Positions 1 through 7,974 of a DNA stretch of 64,000 nucleotides are shown here, piece by piece. A program made the position numbers and the translations under genes. A model generated the notes under the pieces. That model was given only the letters and a program-made list of their open reading frames with translations. It was not told where the DNA came from and did no database searches. Every line of letters begins with the position of its first letter. Positions within the stretch are counted from its first letter, which is position 1. Source of the stretch: Burkholderia sp. Ac-20365 (GTDB taxonomy: Bacteria > Pseudomonadota > Gammaproteobacteria > Burkholderiales > Burkholderiaceae); the NCBI RefSeq assembly GCF_017104715.1, contig NZ_JAAGPI010000004.1, positions 372,001-436,000 on the forward strand. The letters are read 5' to 3'.

Positions 1-1245
1 TGCAGCGACTGTTTCCACGCCGCCCCCGTTGACGGTAGAACTGGTAGTCGAGCCACCAGACACGATCTCGGTGCCACCGGAATTGACCACCGTACCAGTC
101 GTTGCGCCGCCCGAAGACACAATCTGCACGCCGCCTGAACTGATCACCGTGCCACCGCCGCCACCTGGGCCGGTGAGGGGAGACGAAATGTTGCCGGTGA
201 CCACGCCGCCGGCCGACACAAGTTGGACGCCGCCCGCGTACACCGTTGTCGCAACAGCACTCCCACCAGCGAGAACCATTTGGGTACCGCCTGACGCGAG
301 GGCAGCGGAATATGACTTACCCCCGGTCATGATGGTTTGTGATCCACCCGAGAGTATGACCGTGTTGCTGGCCACGCCGCCCGAGGAAATGTTCTGCTTG
401 CCGCCGCTGTTGAGTGTCGTGGCAAGCGCAACGCCGCCGGCGCTCACAACCTGAGTGCCACCGCTGCTGACGTTCGCCGACACCGCCGACCCGCCGTAGG
501 CCAGAACCTGCGTGCCCTTTTCGAGGATGGTCGCGTTGTAGTCGACGTTGGCCCCGGTGCTTCCCAGGTTTGCGCCATTGACGTATTCGGTACCGGCGCC
601 ACCAATCAGGCCGCTGCTGGTGTGCTGGATGTTGCCGCCGATGGTCACATCCCGCGCCACAGCGTTGTCCCAGGCGTCCATCTCGAGAACACCCCCGTTC
701 TCGATAACCAGACCGCTAATAACGCCGTTGCCCATTGAGAATGTTTTGGACGTGCCATCGCTGGCGACGTAAGTTCCCGACAGAATATTTCCGCTGGTGG
801 AACTCTTCGCGCCGACGATACTCAAGCGCGCGCCCGCACTCACCGTAATGCCGGTTACTTTCGCGCCGGATTGACCGACAGTCGGCGTAGACATCAAGAG
901 CGCGCCGCCTTTTTGAATGACGCCGCCACTGACAACGCCGCCATTGGTGACCTGCAGGTTACCACCGCTATTGGCAATGCTACCGACAGTGGTTGGCCCG
1001 CTCATAACCGTGACGTTGTCCAGTTGCCCGGTACCCGACACGTTGATCTGGTCGCCTGGCTGGATAGTCGAGTTGGTCTGTGTGCCCGTGCTTACGGTGG
1101 TGGTGGTCGCCCCGGCCGGTGCCGTCATGAGGGCGCTTTGCAGGATAAGTGCCGACATCAGCATCCTGATGAGGCGCGGGATACCCGCCCTGCGCAGACC
1201 AAATCTGTGGACGCAGAACTTGCGCCGGTACGTCAAACGTTTCAT
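1..1245 (-). CDS. AIDA-type autotransporter adhesin, N-terminal part (cut by window edge)
   Basis: Open reading frame of 415 codons running off the left edge, so the C-terminal beta-barrel is not visible. Residues 1-46 form a long basic signal peptide with a hydrophobic core at about 29-42 and a likely cut after PAGA. The passenger is rich in Gly, Ser, Thr and Val; from about residue 255 it becomes a tandem array of roughly 19-residue repeats with the GG-x-Q-x-V-x-S-x-GG pattern of AIDA strand-loop-strand repeats. Such passengers are secreted by type V export and O-heptosylated on the repeats. The gene just upstream is the matching heptosyltransferase, which supports the call. The start has an SD-like CTGGAG 7 nt upstream. 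Confidence 0.88.
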   Translation of the reverse strand, partial: MKRLTYRRKFCVHRFGLRRAGIPRLIRMLMSALILQSALMTAPAGATTTTVSTGTQTNSTIQPGDQINVSGTGQLDNVTVMSGPTTVGSIANSGGNLQVTNGGVVSGGVIQKGGALLMSTPTVGQSGAKVTGITVSAGARLSIVGAKSSTSGNILSGTYVASDGTSKTFSMGNGVISGLVIENGGVLEMDAWDNAVARDVTIGGNIQHTSSGLIGGAGTEYVNGANLGSTGANVDYNATILEKGTQVLAYGGSAVSANVSSGGTQVVSAGGVALATTLNSGGKQNISSGGVASNTVILSGGSQTIMTGGKSYSAALASGGTQMVLAGGSAVATTVYAGGVQLVSAGGVVTGNISSPLTGPGGGGGTVISSGGVQIVSSGGATTGTVVNSGGTEIVSGGSTTSSTVNGGGVETVAA

Positions 1246-1347
1246 CTAATACTCCAGGAAGGACCTGATCTCGGTGGGGGTGAAAACGGGGGTAGGGAGT
1301 ACTCTGCTGGGGCGGTCCGCACGCACGGAAAATTGCCCGGTCGCGTG

Positions 1348-1387
1348 CGAAGGGCTCCCGGGCGACTATCGCGGCGGGAGCCCTTCG
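1348..1387 (-). other. Intercistronic 12-bp hairpin between heptosyltransferase and autotransporter genes
   Basis: Perfect inverted repeat CGAAGGGCTCCC / GGGAGCCCTTCG with a 16-nt spacer, inside the 159-nt gap. There is no U-tract after it on the minus strand, so a full terminator is unlikely. It could protect the upstream message or lower transcription into the adhesin gene. The function is inferred. Confidence 0.5.
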
Positions 1388-1404
1388 GGCATCCAAGTTG
1401 ACTG

Positions 1405-2742
1405 TCACTGCGGCGCGGCGGGCGCCGTCTGATCAGGAAAGCCAGGTATCGACCTGATAGCCCGCTTGACCTGCTCGGGCGTGATGAGGCGTGTGCATTC
1501 AAACTGCTGGTTGGTGCCTTTCTTCCGCGGACACCAGTTGTAGTCGTGGTGGTCGAAAAGCACCTTTGGGTCGTTCCAGCACGAATTACATGCGTGATAA
1601 TTGGTAATCCGGAATTTCGTCTCGAATTCGTTGGTTGGGTGCGTGAACCCGGAGATCAAGACGACGGGAACCCCCGTCGCCCACGCCAGCCAGGACAGAC
1701 CACTGGACAGACCGATGAAGAAATCGGCGTGCTTGATCCATCGAGCCCGCTCCGAGAGCGGGCGATTGCCCGTTTCGTCTTCGCAGCCGTGCGGGATCTG
1801 GTTGAACACAATCTGGCCGCCGGCGGCGCGCTGGTCGATGCAGATCACGCGATAGCCCGCGCTCTTGAGGTATTTGATGACCTCACGCCAGCCGTCGGGG
1901 TTGTTCCAGTACTTGCATTGCGTCGACGCCTGCGTCGCTATGACGACATAGCGTTCTGCAATGGGGCGGGAGTCGTCTTCGATATGCAGAAGCGGTCGTT
2001 CTTCCTCTGTATCCACATCGAGGATGTACGCGGCCGTCTTGTGAAGGCCAACCATCCGGAAATCAGACGGCTGATGGTTGCGTTCCTCATCCGTGAAGAA
2101 GAGGCCGACGCGGTAGGTGGCGTAAAAGTCCTGAGTGTTCACTTCCGCAGGCTCGCGGAAGTCGATTTCGGGGTACATGGGCTTGAAGAGCGGAATGATC
2201 GGCTTGGCCATGACGACCGTGAGCTTGCATTGATGCTTGCGCGCGAACTTCACGGCATAGGGGAACCAGCCGACCGTGTCGCCCAACGTGCCGACAGGAA
2301 ATTCGACCATCACATTGCGACCCTTCAGGTCCATCGTGTGTCTGAAGACTTCGCCGGTATTCTCATTCGCGACTTCGATCTCGAAGGGAATGAAGTATTT
2401 CTTGACGCTCGATACCGCCACGGGCCCCGCAGCGGCTGTGATGGGTACCTCGTAGACAGTGACGTCCGCCTCCACGTCGCGGAGGGTGACCTTCCACTGG
2501 CCGCCCTGGGGAACCGTTACCCGGCAGCCGTCGTTAAAGTCGTACCGGACACCCCAATTCGCTTCCTGCGTCGGTACGGGTGCGGGCGCAACGAAATCGA
2601 ATGCGCCTTTGACGGGAGCTGCAGCAGACGGCGCCGGGGCCGCGCTCATCGCGTCCTTCGCTCGCGCGACATCAATCGAAACTACCGTGTCGATATCGAT
2701 TGCGTCGGCGTTTTGTACCGCCTTGAGTTGGGGGGCATTCAT
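1405..2742 (-). CDS. Autotransporter strand-loop-strand O-heptosyltransferase (BAHT/TibC family)
   Basis: 445 residues. The C-terminal half has the GT-B-like core of the bacterial autotransporter heptosyltransferase family, followed by a cysteine cluster at about C385, C388, C404 and C416 (C-x2-C-x15-C-x11-C) that resembles the metal-binding finger of TibC. These cytosolic enzymes transfer heptose from ADP-heptose to serines in AIDA-type repeats before export. The acceptor autotransporter lies directly downstream, 159 nt away on the same strand. I use the ATG at 2742, which has an AAGGATC SD, rather than an in-frame start 13 codons upstream that lacks one. The N-terminal 60 residues are Ala/Pro rich and variable. 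Family assignment is firm; substrate pairing is inferred from adjacency. Confidence 0.88.
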   Translation of the reverse strand: MNAPQLKAVQNADAIDIDTVVSIDVARAKDAMSAAPAPSAAAPVKGAFDFVAPAPVPTQEANWGVRYDFNDGCRVTVPQGGQWKVTLRDVEADVTVYEVPITAAAGPVAVSSVKKYFIPFEIEVANENTGEVFRHTMDLKGRNVMVEFPVGTLGDTVGWFPYAVKFARKHQCKLTVVMAKPIIPLFKPMYPEIDFREPAEVNTQDFYATYRVGLFFTDEERNHQPSDFRMVGLHKTAAYILDVDTEEERPLLHIEDDSRPIAERYVVIATQASTQCKYWNNPDGWREVIKYLKSAGYRVICIDQRAAGGQIVFNQIPHGCEDETGNRPLSERARWIKHADFFIGLSSGLSWLAWATGVPVVLISGFTHPTNEFETKFRITNYHACNSCWNDPKVLFDHHDYNWCPRKKGTNQQFECTRLITPEQVKRAIRSIPGFPDQTAPAAPQ

Positions 2743-3155
2743 ATGCAAGATCCTTCGGCGTGAAGTTCGAAAAGCGGCCATTGCACTCAGATCGCGCGGA
2801 CGTTGTGCTCGTTAAGGCGGGGGCGGCTTTGGCGTTATCGCGGCTGGGGAGTCAGACGCGACCTTTCACGAAAGTCTAGGGACCGGGTGAACCGAAATCG
2901 GTCTGAAAAACGCCGGGTGGGCGCGATCATTCGATTTCGCATAAGCAGGCGTGAAATCGCCGGGAGGGTTGTCACGTAAAAGCGGCGGCGAGCCGGCCGT
3001 ATGACACCGCTCGCACAATCGATGGCACTCCGCACGAAATGAATGATTTGCTCCGGTCAGTCGCATTCCGACCCGTTTTCGAGCGGTGCTCTGGCATGCT
3101 GTCTATCAAGGCTCTGCAAGGCCCGAGCTACGTTTGTTGAACTACCGGAGGAAAC
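2743..3155. other. Divergent intergenic region with presumed promoters
   Basis: About 410 nt separate the minus-strand heptosyltransferase from the plus-strand gene at 3156. I see no convincing gene, no clear sigma-70 box and no copy of the three-hairpin leader. It must carry promoters for both directions. Confidence 0.4.
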
Positions 3156-4124
3156 TTGATCGGACTGAAAGCGGACCCTACGACCCTTCGCCCGGGGCAA
3201 TATCTCGATCCACGGATCGGCGGGAGCCGGGCGGATGTTGGCCTCGTGACTGGAATAGATCCGGCACAGGGTGATGGCAGAGTCAGAGATGCGCTCCGAG
3301 CCTCCATGCGCGGACAGAAGGTCGCCCATCACCGCGCCCAGATGCGGCGTGCGAAGCTGGGTGTTGTCGTCGATCTTCGAAGGCGCGGGGTTCCTGCTTA
3401 TCTCGACGACAGCGGACGGCACATCCATCTCACGGCACATGGTGCCTTCGCCAGCATCAAGGCCGGATTGCAGGCATACAGCTATTCGCACTATCTGGGC
3501 GAGCCACGTTTTCGGATCCAGCGATGGCTTCATGTGACCGCGAAGGCGCTCAATGACTGCCTGATTCGAAACAGGGCTGCAACGCTCGACGATGTGCGCG
3601 GCGAACTCTGCATTCTCATTGCCAGCGTTGCGCCACTCGGGAACATCGCGCTGGGACAGAAGTGGAGGACAGTTGCGATACCGACACCCAGCGGTCTCTT
3701 CACGGGGCACTTCACGCCAGAGGACGGATTGCGCCTCGACGGCTACCTGAAGATGGGCAGCGGGGCGCGACTCGCTGAAGAATGGTTTGTCTTCCACGCG
3801 GGATTCCCGCTGTGCGCGGAAGATGCGCAGATTCGCAGCGTTGCTGAAGCTCTCGAATATCGAGAGGACCGCTTGATCCCCTGGCTGGAGACTCGGGCTG
3901 CCGACATTGGAGTATTCGCTCCCGGCTCCGGTTCACCAGAGCGCCAATCCCGAGTGGTCTGGGAAACCTTCGTCGCGCCCTTCGAGGAGGAGGAGTTTGT
4001 CGCGGGTGAATGGCTCAATGAACGCGTCGAGGATGCTGTTACGGACAGTCAGGCAGAGTCTGGCGCCGAGCCTGTCGGTATCCGTCAGGAGTCTTCTGAG
4101 GGCGGCTTGCCCTCGAGTCCCTGA
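3156..4124 (+). CDS. Hypothetical protein, 322 aa
   Basis: Not recognised. The start is a TTG preceded at ideal distance by GGAGGAAAC, which decides the start and the strand; competing minus-strand frames lack such a signal. The N-terminus contains an RPGQYLDPRIGG segment, the middle is hydrophobic and mixed alpha/beta, and the last 60 residues are acidic (EEEEF, then E/S-rich). No signal peptide or membrane segment is seen. It stands alone and ends just before the terminator shared with the convergent gene. Its GC3 is lower than that of its neighbours in the first third. Function unknown. Confidence 0.6.
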   Translation: MIGLKADPTTLRPGQYLDPRIGGSRADVGLVTGIDPAQGDGRVRDALRASMRGQKVAHHRAQMRRAKLGVVVDLRRRGVPAYLDDSGRHIHLTAHGAFASIKAGLQAYSYSHYLGEPRFRIQRWLHVTAKALNDCLIRNRAATLDDVRGELCILIASVAPLGNIALGQKWRTVAIPTPSGLFTGHFTPEDGLRLDGYLKMGSGARLAEEWFVFHAGFPLCAEDAQIRSVAEALEYREDRLIPWLETRAADIGVFAPGSGSPERQSRVVWETFVAPFEEEEFVAGEWLNERVEDAVTDSQAESGAEPVGIRQESSEGGLPSSP

Positions 4125-4191
4125 AGACGTTGCGGCGCAGCGCGCCCTTGAGGTCGTTGCGCTGTCCGGTCTCGGGTGCCCGAAAAAAAAG

Positions 4192-4230
4192 AAAGGCCCG
4201 GGTCTGTCTGAGAGACAGAACCCGGGCCTT
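4192..4230. terminator. Bidirectional intrinsic terminator between convergent genes
   Basis: Long stem AAGGCCCGGGT...ACCCGGGCCTT with an inner CTGTCT/AGACAG arm. On the minus strand it is followed by a U-rich tract (TTTCTTTTTTTT); on the plus strand the 3' side continues as TTGTTTTC. It lies between the gene ending at 4124 and the gene ending at 4264. Confidence 0.85.
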
Positions 4231-4263
4231 GTTTTCTGGATCGACGAATCGATCCGGCAGTTT

Positions 4264-4761
4264 TCAACGCAGCGTTTTGCCGGGTTTAAGCCCAGGCTGA
4301 CGGGAGTCGAAAAAGCTTTTCACAAGATCGCGCGATGCGGCGAGCATCGCCTTTTCAGCTGCAAGAAACGACTCATATAGGCGTGAACGTCGAGCGTCGT
4401 TTTCCTGTGCGGCCGTAGCGACAAAGTCCAGGGTCCCGAAGAAGTCCTCGTAGATCCAGTCACTCGTTAGCGGCAGCAGGGCTACGTGATCAGCAACGAA
4501 ATGTCCGGTTGCTTCAGGAAGCGTCGCGCCTTTGATGTAGATCGAGGGCACGCTCAGGATCAGGCCTTGGTGCGCCCGCAGCAGATCCTCATCAAGTTTC
4601 GATGTTCCATAGGCAACCAGGACATATACCTTCCCCTCGAAGTGAAGCGCATCGGTTACTGCAAGGCAGTAGTGGGGCTTCATTCCGGGAAGGTGCGGTG
4701 CGTCGTCGTAGGGAAACCGGCACTTGAGCATCACGCCTCGCTTGATCCGCGAGGCATCCAT
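4264..4761 (-). CDS. PemK/MazF-like protein (probable toxin-type fold)
   Basis: 165 residues. The order of short motifs matches the diverged PemK-like family: RGVMLKCRFPY near the N-terminus, a Pro/Lys loop (PGMKPHY) before a core strand, then LVAYGTS and, further on, a hydrophobic LLPLTSDWIY segment. Classical members are ribosome-associated or free endoribonucleases of type II toxin-antitoxin systems. The C-terminal 45 residues are a helical extension beyond the usual ~115-residue fold. A 107-residue gene lies 15 nt upstream on the same strand and could be its partner, though it is not a recognised antitoxin. Toxicity is inferred, not shown. It ends at a strong terminator. Confidence 0.5.
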   Translation of the reverse strand: MDASRIKRGVMLKCRFPYDDAPHLPGMKPHYCLAVTDALHFEGKVYVLVAYGTSKLDEDLLRAHQGLILSVPSIYIKGATLPEATGHFVADHVALLPLTSDWIYEDFFGTLDFVATAAQENDARRSRLYESFLAAEKAMLAASRDLVKSFFDSRQPGLKPGKTLR

Positions 4762-4776
4762 GCTCAGGTCCTTACG

Positions 4777-5100
4777 TTACGCGCCTTTCAGGCGGGATTT
4801 CGCGTCGGCCTCGTCCAGCACGCGACGAGTTTCTGCGGTGTTTTCGCGTTCAGCCAGTTCGATGCGCTCGAGGAACCCCGGCATTGCTTCGACGGGTACA
4901 CCCGAGTCGACAAAGCCCGTCGTACCGGCATCGGTAACGACTTTCTGGACATGGCGTCCATTGGCAGCGGTGAACGTGGAGATTTTCGTCATAACCCAAT
5001 CATACACCGGTCGGGCGGCGCGCAAGAGCGCGTCGGTTCGATCGGCGATTTGATCAGACAGTGCCGGCCACAAAGGATGCCGGGCGGATTTCGGTTTCAT
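4777..5100 (-). CDS. Hypothetical protein upstream of PemK-like gene (candidate partner)
   Basis: 107 residues from an ATG with a GGGGAGA SD; longer in-frame starts upstream lack one. It is mostly helical and charged at the C-terminus (ERIELAERENTAETRRVLDEADAK), without Cys clusters or membrane segments. No DNA-binding motif of a known antitoxin is visible. It is linked to the downstream PemK-like gene by only 15 nt, so the two are probably cotranscribed. Function unknown; an antitoxin role is a guess from position. Confidence 0.6.
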   Translation of the reverse strand: MKPKSARHPLWPALSDQIADRTDALLRAARPVYDWVMTKISTFTAANGRHVQKVVTDAGTTGFVDSGVPVEAMPGFLERIELAERENTAETRRVLDEADAKSRLKGA

Positions 5101-5255
5101 GCAGTCTCCCCTGATGCCTGTAAAGGCAGAAAAAAAGGGGCGCTGCAGCTGGAGCATTGGCCAGCAGCTGCGGTAAGACACCGGGTCTTAGCGAAACTGT
5201 TGGGCAGGCGTTCACGTGATGCCAGATGACTGGCGCGCGACTATTGTACGGTTTG

Positions 5256-5287
5256 CGAGGGGATACCGCATAGTGCGGTATCCCTCG
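5256..5287. terminator. Strong dyad, possible terminator
   Basis: CGAGGGGATACCGCA and TGCGGTATCCCTCG form a 14-bp stem with one bulged G and a 3-nt loop, 18 nt beyond the stop of the gene ending at 5305. No U-tract follows on either strand, so it may be a Rho-type end, a stabilising hairpin or an operator. Confidence 0.45.
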
Positions 5288-5304
5288 TTGCTAGTTCATT
5301 GGCG

Positions 5305-5784
5305 TCATGCTGCGCGGCTGGCTGCCCATCTCCGCTCGGTTGCCGCCCTTCGCGCATCGGCAACCTCGACCGTCTTGACGATCACGGCTGCTGCCGCGTT
5401 GAGCAGGGAGAACAGGTTTGCGCTTCGCTCTCCTCGTTCAAGGCTGAAATAGACACTGGTGTAGCGGCCATCGCTCTCGAGCCCGACGATCTCGCCGGGA
5501 ATCGCCAGCGTCGAATTCGCGCTCGAACCTCCCGAAGTGACCTCCACCTCGACGAGATGATCGGCAGCGCGGATTCCGACGCGGACATGGTGCCTGTCGC
5601 TGATCCAGCCATCGAGTCTCGGCGTGCCATCCCTGAGTGTCGTGTCGAAGGGTGGCTTTCCGGCAAGTGCCCGGGTGCCGATAAAGGACAGCAGCCGTGT
5701 CACGACTTCCTTTACTGCGGGCGTTTGGCCCATTCCCCAAAGGTCATCAGGCGTAAAAGCTCCGGGGTGATGTTTCAGACTCAT
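5305..5784 (-). CDS. Hypothetical protein, 159 aa
   Basis: Not recognised. The start at 5784 is fixed by AGAGGAG at the 3' arm of its leader hairpin. The protein has a compact predicted beta-rich middle (HHVRVGIRAADHLVEVEV) and an Ala/Arg-rich helical C-terminus. It is cytosolic by sequence. It is the first gene after the PemK-like pair to carry the three-hairpin leader and forms its own transcription unit. Confidence 0.7.
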   Translation of the reverse strand: MSLKHHPGAFTPDDLWGMGQTPAVKEVVTRLLSFIGTRALAGKPPFDTTLRDGTPRLDGWISDRHHVRVGIRAADHLVEVEVTSGGSSANSTLAIPGEIVGLESDGRYTSVYFSLERGERSANLFSLLNAAAAVIVKTVEVADARRAATERRWAASRAA

Positions 5785-5873
5785 CGGTTTCTCCTCTTCT
5801 ATGCCACGGTTTGTGGCGTGCGAAAGCGAGGAGACGCGCTCTGCCAGCGGTCCGTAGTGAACAGCGCGCTGGC
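5785..5873 (-). promoter_or_regulatory. Three-hairpin leader RNA, gene starting at 5784
   Basis: Minus strand. Hairpin A has arms GCCAGCG/CGCTGGC. The motif AGAGCGC follows. Hairpin C has anti-SD TCTCCTC paired to SD GAGGAGA (7 bp) around the inner stem GCCAC/GTGGC. All stems are read directly from sequence; regulation is inferred. Confidence 0.75.
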
Positions 5874-5945
5874 ACAGCGTAGGCAATGGAAGGGGGAGAC
5901 GCCGCCGCTCCTGTGAGGAAGAGAGGGCGTACCCATCGAAACCTT

Positions 5946-6104
5946 CTAGTGACCGTTAGCCTTGCGATACTCGGCTACGATCTGATGGGGCTTGAGCCCC
6001 AGTCTGAAAAGCGATTCAAGCCAGGCATCCAGAGTCGGGGAATAGCTGATTCCAGCATCCTCGAGGTAGTTGGCTGCGGTGTCGATAAACTCTTCCAGTT
6101 CCAT
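5946..6104 (-). CDS. Hypothetical small protein, 52 aa
   Basis: Starts at an ATG with AAGGAG 7 nt upstream. It is a helical, acidic protein (MELEEFIDTAANYLED...), ending KANGH, not recognised. The inner palindrome CGCCATCGATGGCG lies just before the SD as in hairpin C of the leaders nearby, but I see no convincing anti-SD arm, so this is at most a degenerate leader. Confidence 0.6.
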   Translation of the reverse strand: MELEEFIDTAANYLEDAGISYSPTLDAWLESLFRLGLKPHQIVAEYRKANGH

Positions 6105-6204
6105 AAATTTCTCCTTCTGCCGCCATCGATGGCGCGACATCTCCGAATACAGTTAAACGCATTCTACCGGCGCAGTCGGCGCGCGAATGTCAGTGGAGTG
6201 GATC

Positions 6205-6453
6205 TCAAGTGGCCGGAAGCAGTTGCATCGGGTCAAAGACGTCGAGTTTTCCACTGTCCAACTGGACGACGACCCCGTAACCGCGAGCGTGCTTCACGCC
6301 GATTGTTGCGACGCCAGAGCCGCGCTGGCCAGTGCGCTTGTCCCCTGCGGCAACGACGTAACGGGGTGCCTGCTCGAGGAACTCAACTTCGACGAAGCGT
6401 GCGATCAGTTCGGCCTTGGCAAGTTTCTGCTTGTCGCTGGTGGCTGCTTTCAT
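6205..6453 (-). CDS. Hypothetical protein, 82 aa
   Basis: Starts at the ATG after AAAAGGACACACC. Lys/Ala-rich N-terminus (MKAATSDKQKLAKAELIARFVEVEF), then a small beta-rich domain (YGVVVQLDSGKLDVFDPMQLL) that could be an SH3-like barrel. No known family recognised. It is cytosolic and monocistronic, with its own leader. Confidence 0.65.
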   Translation of the reverse strand: MKAATSDKQKLAKAELIARFVEVEFLEQAPRYVVAAGDKRTGQRGSGVATIGVKHARGYGVVVQLDSGKLDVFDPMQLLPAT

Positions 6454-6546
6454 GGTGTGTCCTTTTGCCAGATATGGCGTGGGTAAGAAGGACGTCCGGG
6501 ACTTACCGGAAAGCGCCGTGCCGACGCGCTCTGATAAGTCCGGCAC
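6454..6546 (-). promoter_or_regulatory. Three-hairpin leader RNA, gene starting at 6453
   Basis: Minus strand. Hairpin C arms are GTCCTT and AAGGAC, changed together relative to the common CTCCTT/AAGGAG, around the inner stem GCCA/TGGC. Upstream AGCGC/GCGCT and GTGCCG/CGGCAC stems overlap as alternative pairings. This is one of the clearest compensatory changes. Confidence 0.75.
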
Positions 6547-6595
6547 GCTGCGCCTCCTGTTCAGGGGAGGGCAGCGCCGGATGATTGCTGGTTGG

Positions 6596-7342
6596 TCAGG
6601 CCGTTACGGCTTCGGGCGCAGGTGCGACTTCGATCAGTTCCACGTGTCCTGCATTCGTGTAGACATGAGGGGTGAGGTAACCGCCGCCTTGCGCCGCGGC
6701 CGTGCCGGTGCGTATCGCAAGTCGATAGCATCCTCCGCTGGTACGGTCGGCTGCTACGAGCATCCCTTCGACGACGCCGACGGAAAGTCTGTCGCCGAGG
6801 TCGTAGGGTGTGAACCGCACTTGCTGGCCGAGAAGCTGCTGGTCAGCAAAATCCAGTTGCTCGAACGGCTTGCGGCGCCCGAGCCCGAGTTCAGTGAAGT
6901 AGAACGCCCGCACGACATAGTCAACTTCGATCGACGCGGGTGTCGGCGGCTGTCGGACGCCTTCCAGGCTCTGCCAGACCTCCATGAGCGCGGTGTACGG
7001 ATCAAGCGCCCCGCGCACCGACACAATCTCCATCGGCTCGTTCTTTCCTTCGGCCGCGGCATCGCTGCAGGGCAGCACCGCTAGAGCGCGATTCCTGAAT
7101 GCGATCAGGAGCTCGAGCACGCGATCGACGTCTGCGACGAGGCTCTTGCCGGCGCCGACTTTCAGCGCATCGTTCCAGTTCCCCAGAAGTTCGGAGACCG
7201 CGGCCTGTGCTGCATGACCTGCGAGTTCCGTGGGGAACAGGGAGTGCTCATGGCCGGTCGAGCCAAGCGTTCGAAGCTGACTGATCAGCGGCATGTCCGC
7301 CGATACGTTCGCGGAAGCTGGCGCTATTGCTTGAATGTTCAT
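6596..7342 (-). CDS. Hypothetical protein, 248 aa
   Basis: Start chosen at ATG 7342, 8 nt after GAGGAG, rather than the GTG three codons upstream. The protein begins MNIQAIAPASANVSA, has a helical first half (residues 40-100, leucine and alanine rich) and a beta-rich C-terminal half (VDYVVRAFYFTELGLG, then VRFTPYDLGDRLSVGVVEGMLV). No signal peptide, Cys cluster or nucleotide-binding motif. Not recognised. Monocistronic with its own leader. Confidence 0.7.
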   Translation of the reverse strand: MNIQAIAPASANVSADMPLISQLRTLGSTGHEHSLFPTELAGHAAQAAVSELLGNWNDALKVGAGKSLVADVDRVLELLIAFRNRALAVLPCSDAAAEGKNEPMEIVSVRGALDPYTALMEVWQSLEGVRQPPTPASIEVDYVVRAFYFTELGLGRRKPFEQLDFADQQLLGQQVRFTPYDLGDRLSVGVVEGMLVAADRTSGGCYRLAIRTGTAAAQGGGYLTPHVYTNAGHVELIEVAPAPEAVTA

Positions 7343-7422
7343 CGTTTTCACTCCTCATGCTCGATCGTGAGCGTCAATAAAGAAGTGAGTGGAGCGCACT
7401 CTGCTGATAGCTTGAGATCAGC
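7343..7422 (-). promoter_or_regulatory. Three-hairpin leader RNA, gene starting at 7342
   Basis: Minus strand. Hairpin A is GCTGAT/ATCAGC and hairpin B is GAGTG/CACTC. In hairpin C, CACTC plus CTT pairs with the SD arm GAGGAGTG (one bulge) around the inner stem GCTC/GAGC. Confidence 0.7.
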
Positions 7423-7485
7423 GCAGCGTACTCGGCAGGAAGCAGCGGACCTCCGTGCTGGAGATCCGCGTGCGGTTTCCTTGGG

Positions 7486-7680
7486 TCAGGTGTTGTCTGC
7501 GGTCGCGATCCAGCCGGCGGGGCCGTACTGGGCGTCCAGCTGATCGATGCTCAGGCGATGGCCATTGTCGCGGCAGTCACCGTTGAATTCCAGCGGATGG
7601 AAGTGGTTGCAGCTTCCGCATTCGACGACTTCTGCAAGCTTTGCAGCACCGACGGCGGTGGGATGATTTGCGTGCTTCAT
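7486..7680 (-). CDS. Small cysteine/histidine protein, 64 aa
   Basis: Starts after AAGGAGAGCC. It contains CGSCNHFHP and a third Cys with His about 10-15 residues later (DCRDNGH), which could form a small zinc knuckle (C-x2-C...C/H). It ends in an acidic tail. No family recognised. It stands alone behind one of the best-formed leaders. Confidence 0.65.
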   Translation of the reverse strand: MKHANHPTAVGAAKLAEVVECGSCNHFHPLEFNGDCRDNGHRLSIDQLDAQYGPAGWIATADNT

Positions 7681-7768
7681 TGGCTCTCCTTGTTGCTCGT
7701 TGTTGAGCTGTGGACAAAGGAGAGAGCGGTATGCGCTCGGATGAAATTCGCCTTTCAGCGAAGCGCAC
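7681..7768 (-). promoter_or_regulatory. Three-hairpin leader RNA, gene starting at 7680
   Basis: Minus strand. GTGCGCTTCG starts the element. TGAAA/TTTCA is hairpin A, GAGCG/CGCTC is hairpin B. In hairpin C, CTCTCCTTTGT pairs with ACAAGGAGAG (10 bp, one bulge) around GCTC/GAGC. Confidence 0.8.
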
Positions 7769-7974
7769 AGCGTGATGGACGGACGTTCGTCGACTTGAGA
7801 TTTGATGCCATTCGATGGCTGGACGTGATTTTGCACCGTTCAATGATCCGCTGCAAGCAGCCAAATCCGGTTCCAGCGTGAAAGTCGCCTCTACTTGCCG
7901 TGGCAATGAAACTTGCGTTGCGAAAAACGCATGCGATCCTTTCTTCATGTTCTGCCATGACATGAGGTCGTCAC

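Noticed and set aside
29..772. Proline-rich plus-strand frames at the left edge
   Set aside because: They are antisense of the AIDA-repeat autotransporter; the Pro-rich content is the reverse of Gly codons.
1546..2763. Long plus-strand frame (405 codons) opposite the heptosyltransferase
   Set aside because: Antisense shadow; the minus-strand protein has clear family motifs and cysteine cluster.
3057..3797. Minus-strand frame of 246 codons
   Set aside because: Lacks an SD, and the plus-strand frame starting at TTG 3156 has an excellent GGAGGAAAC signal.
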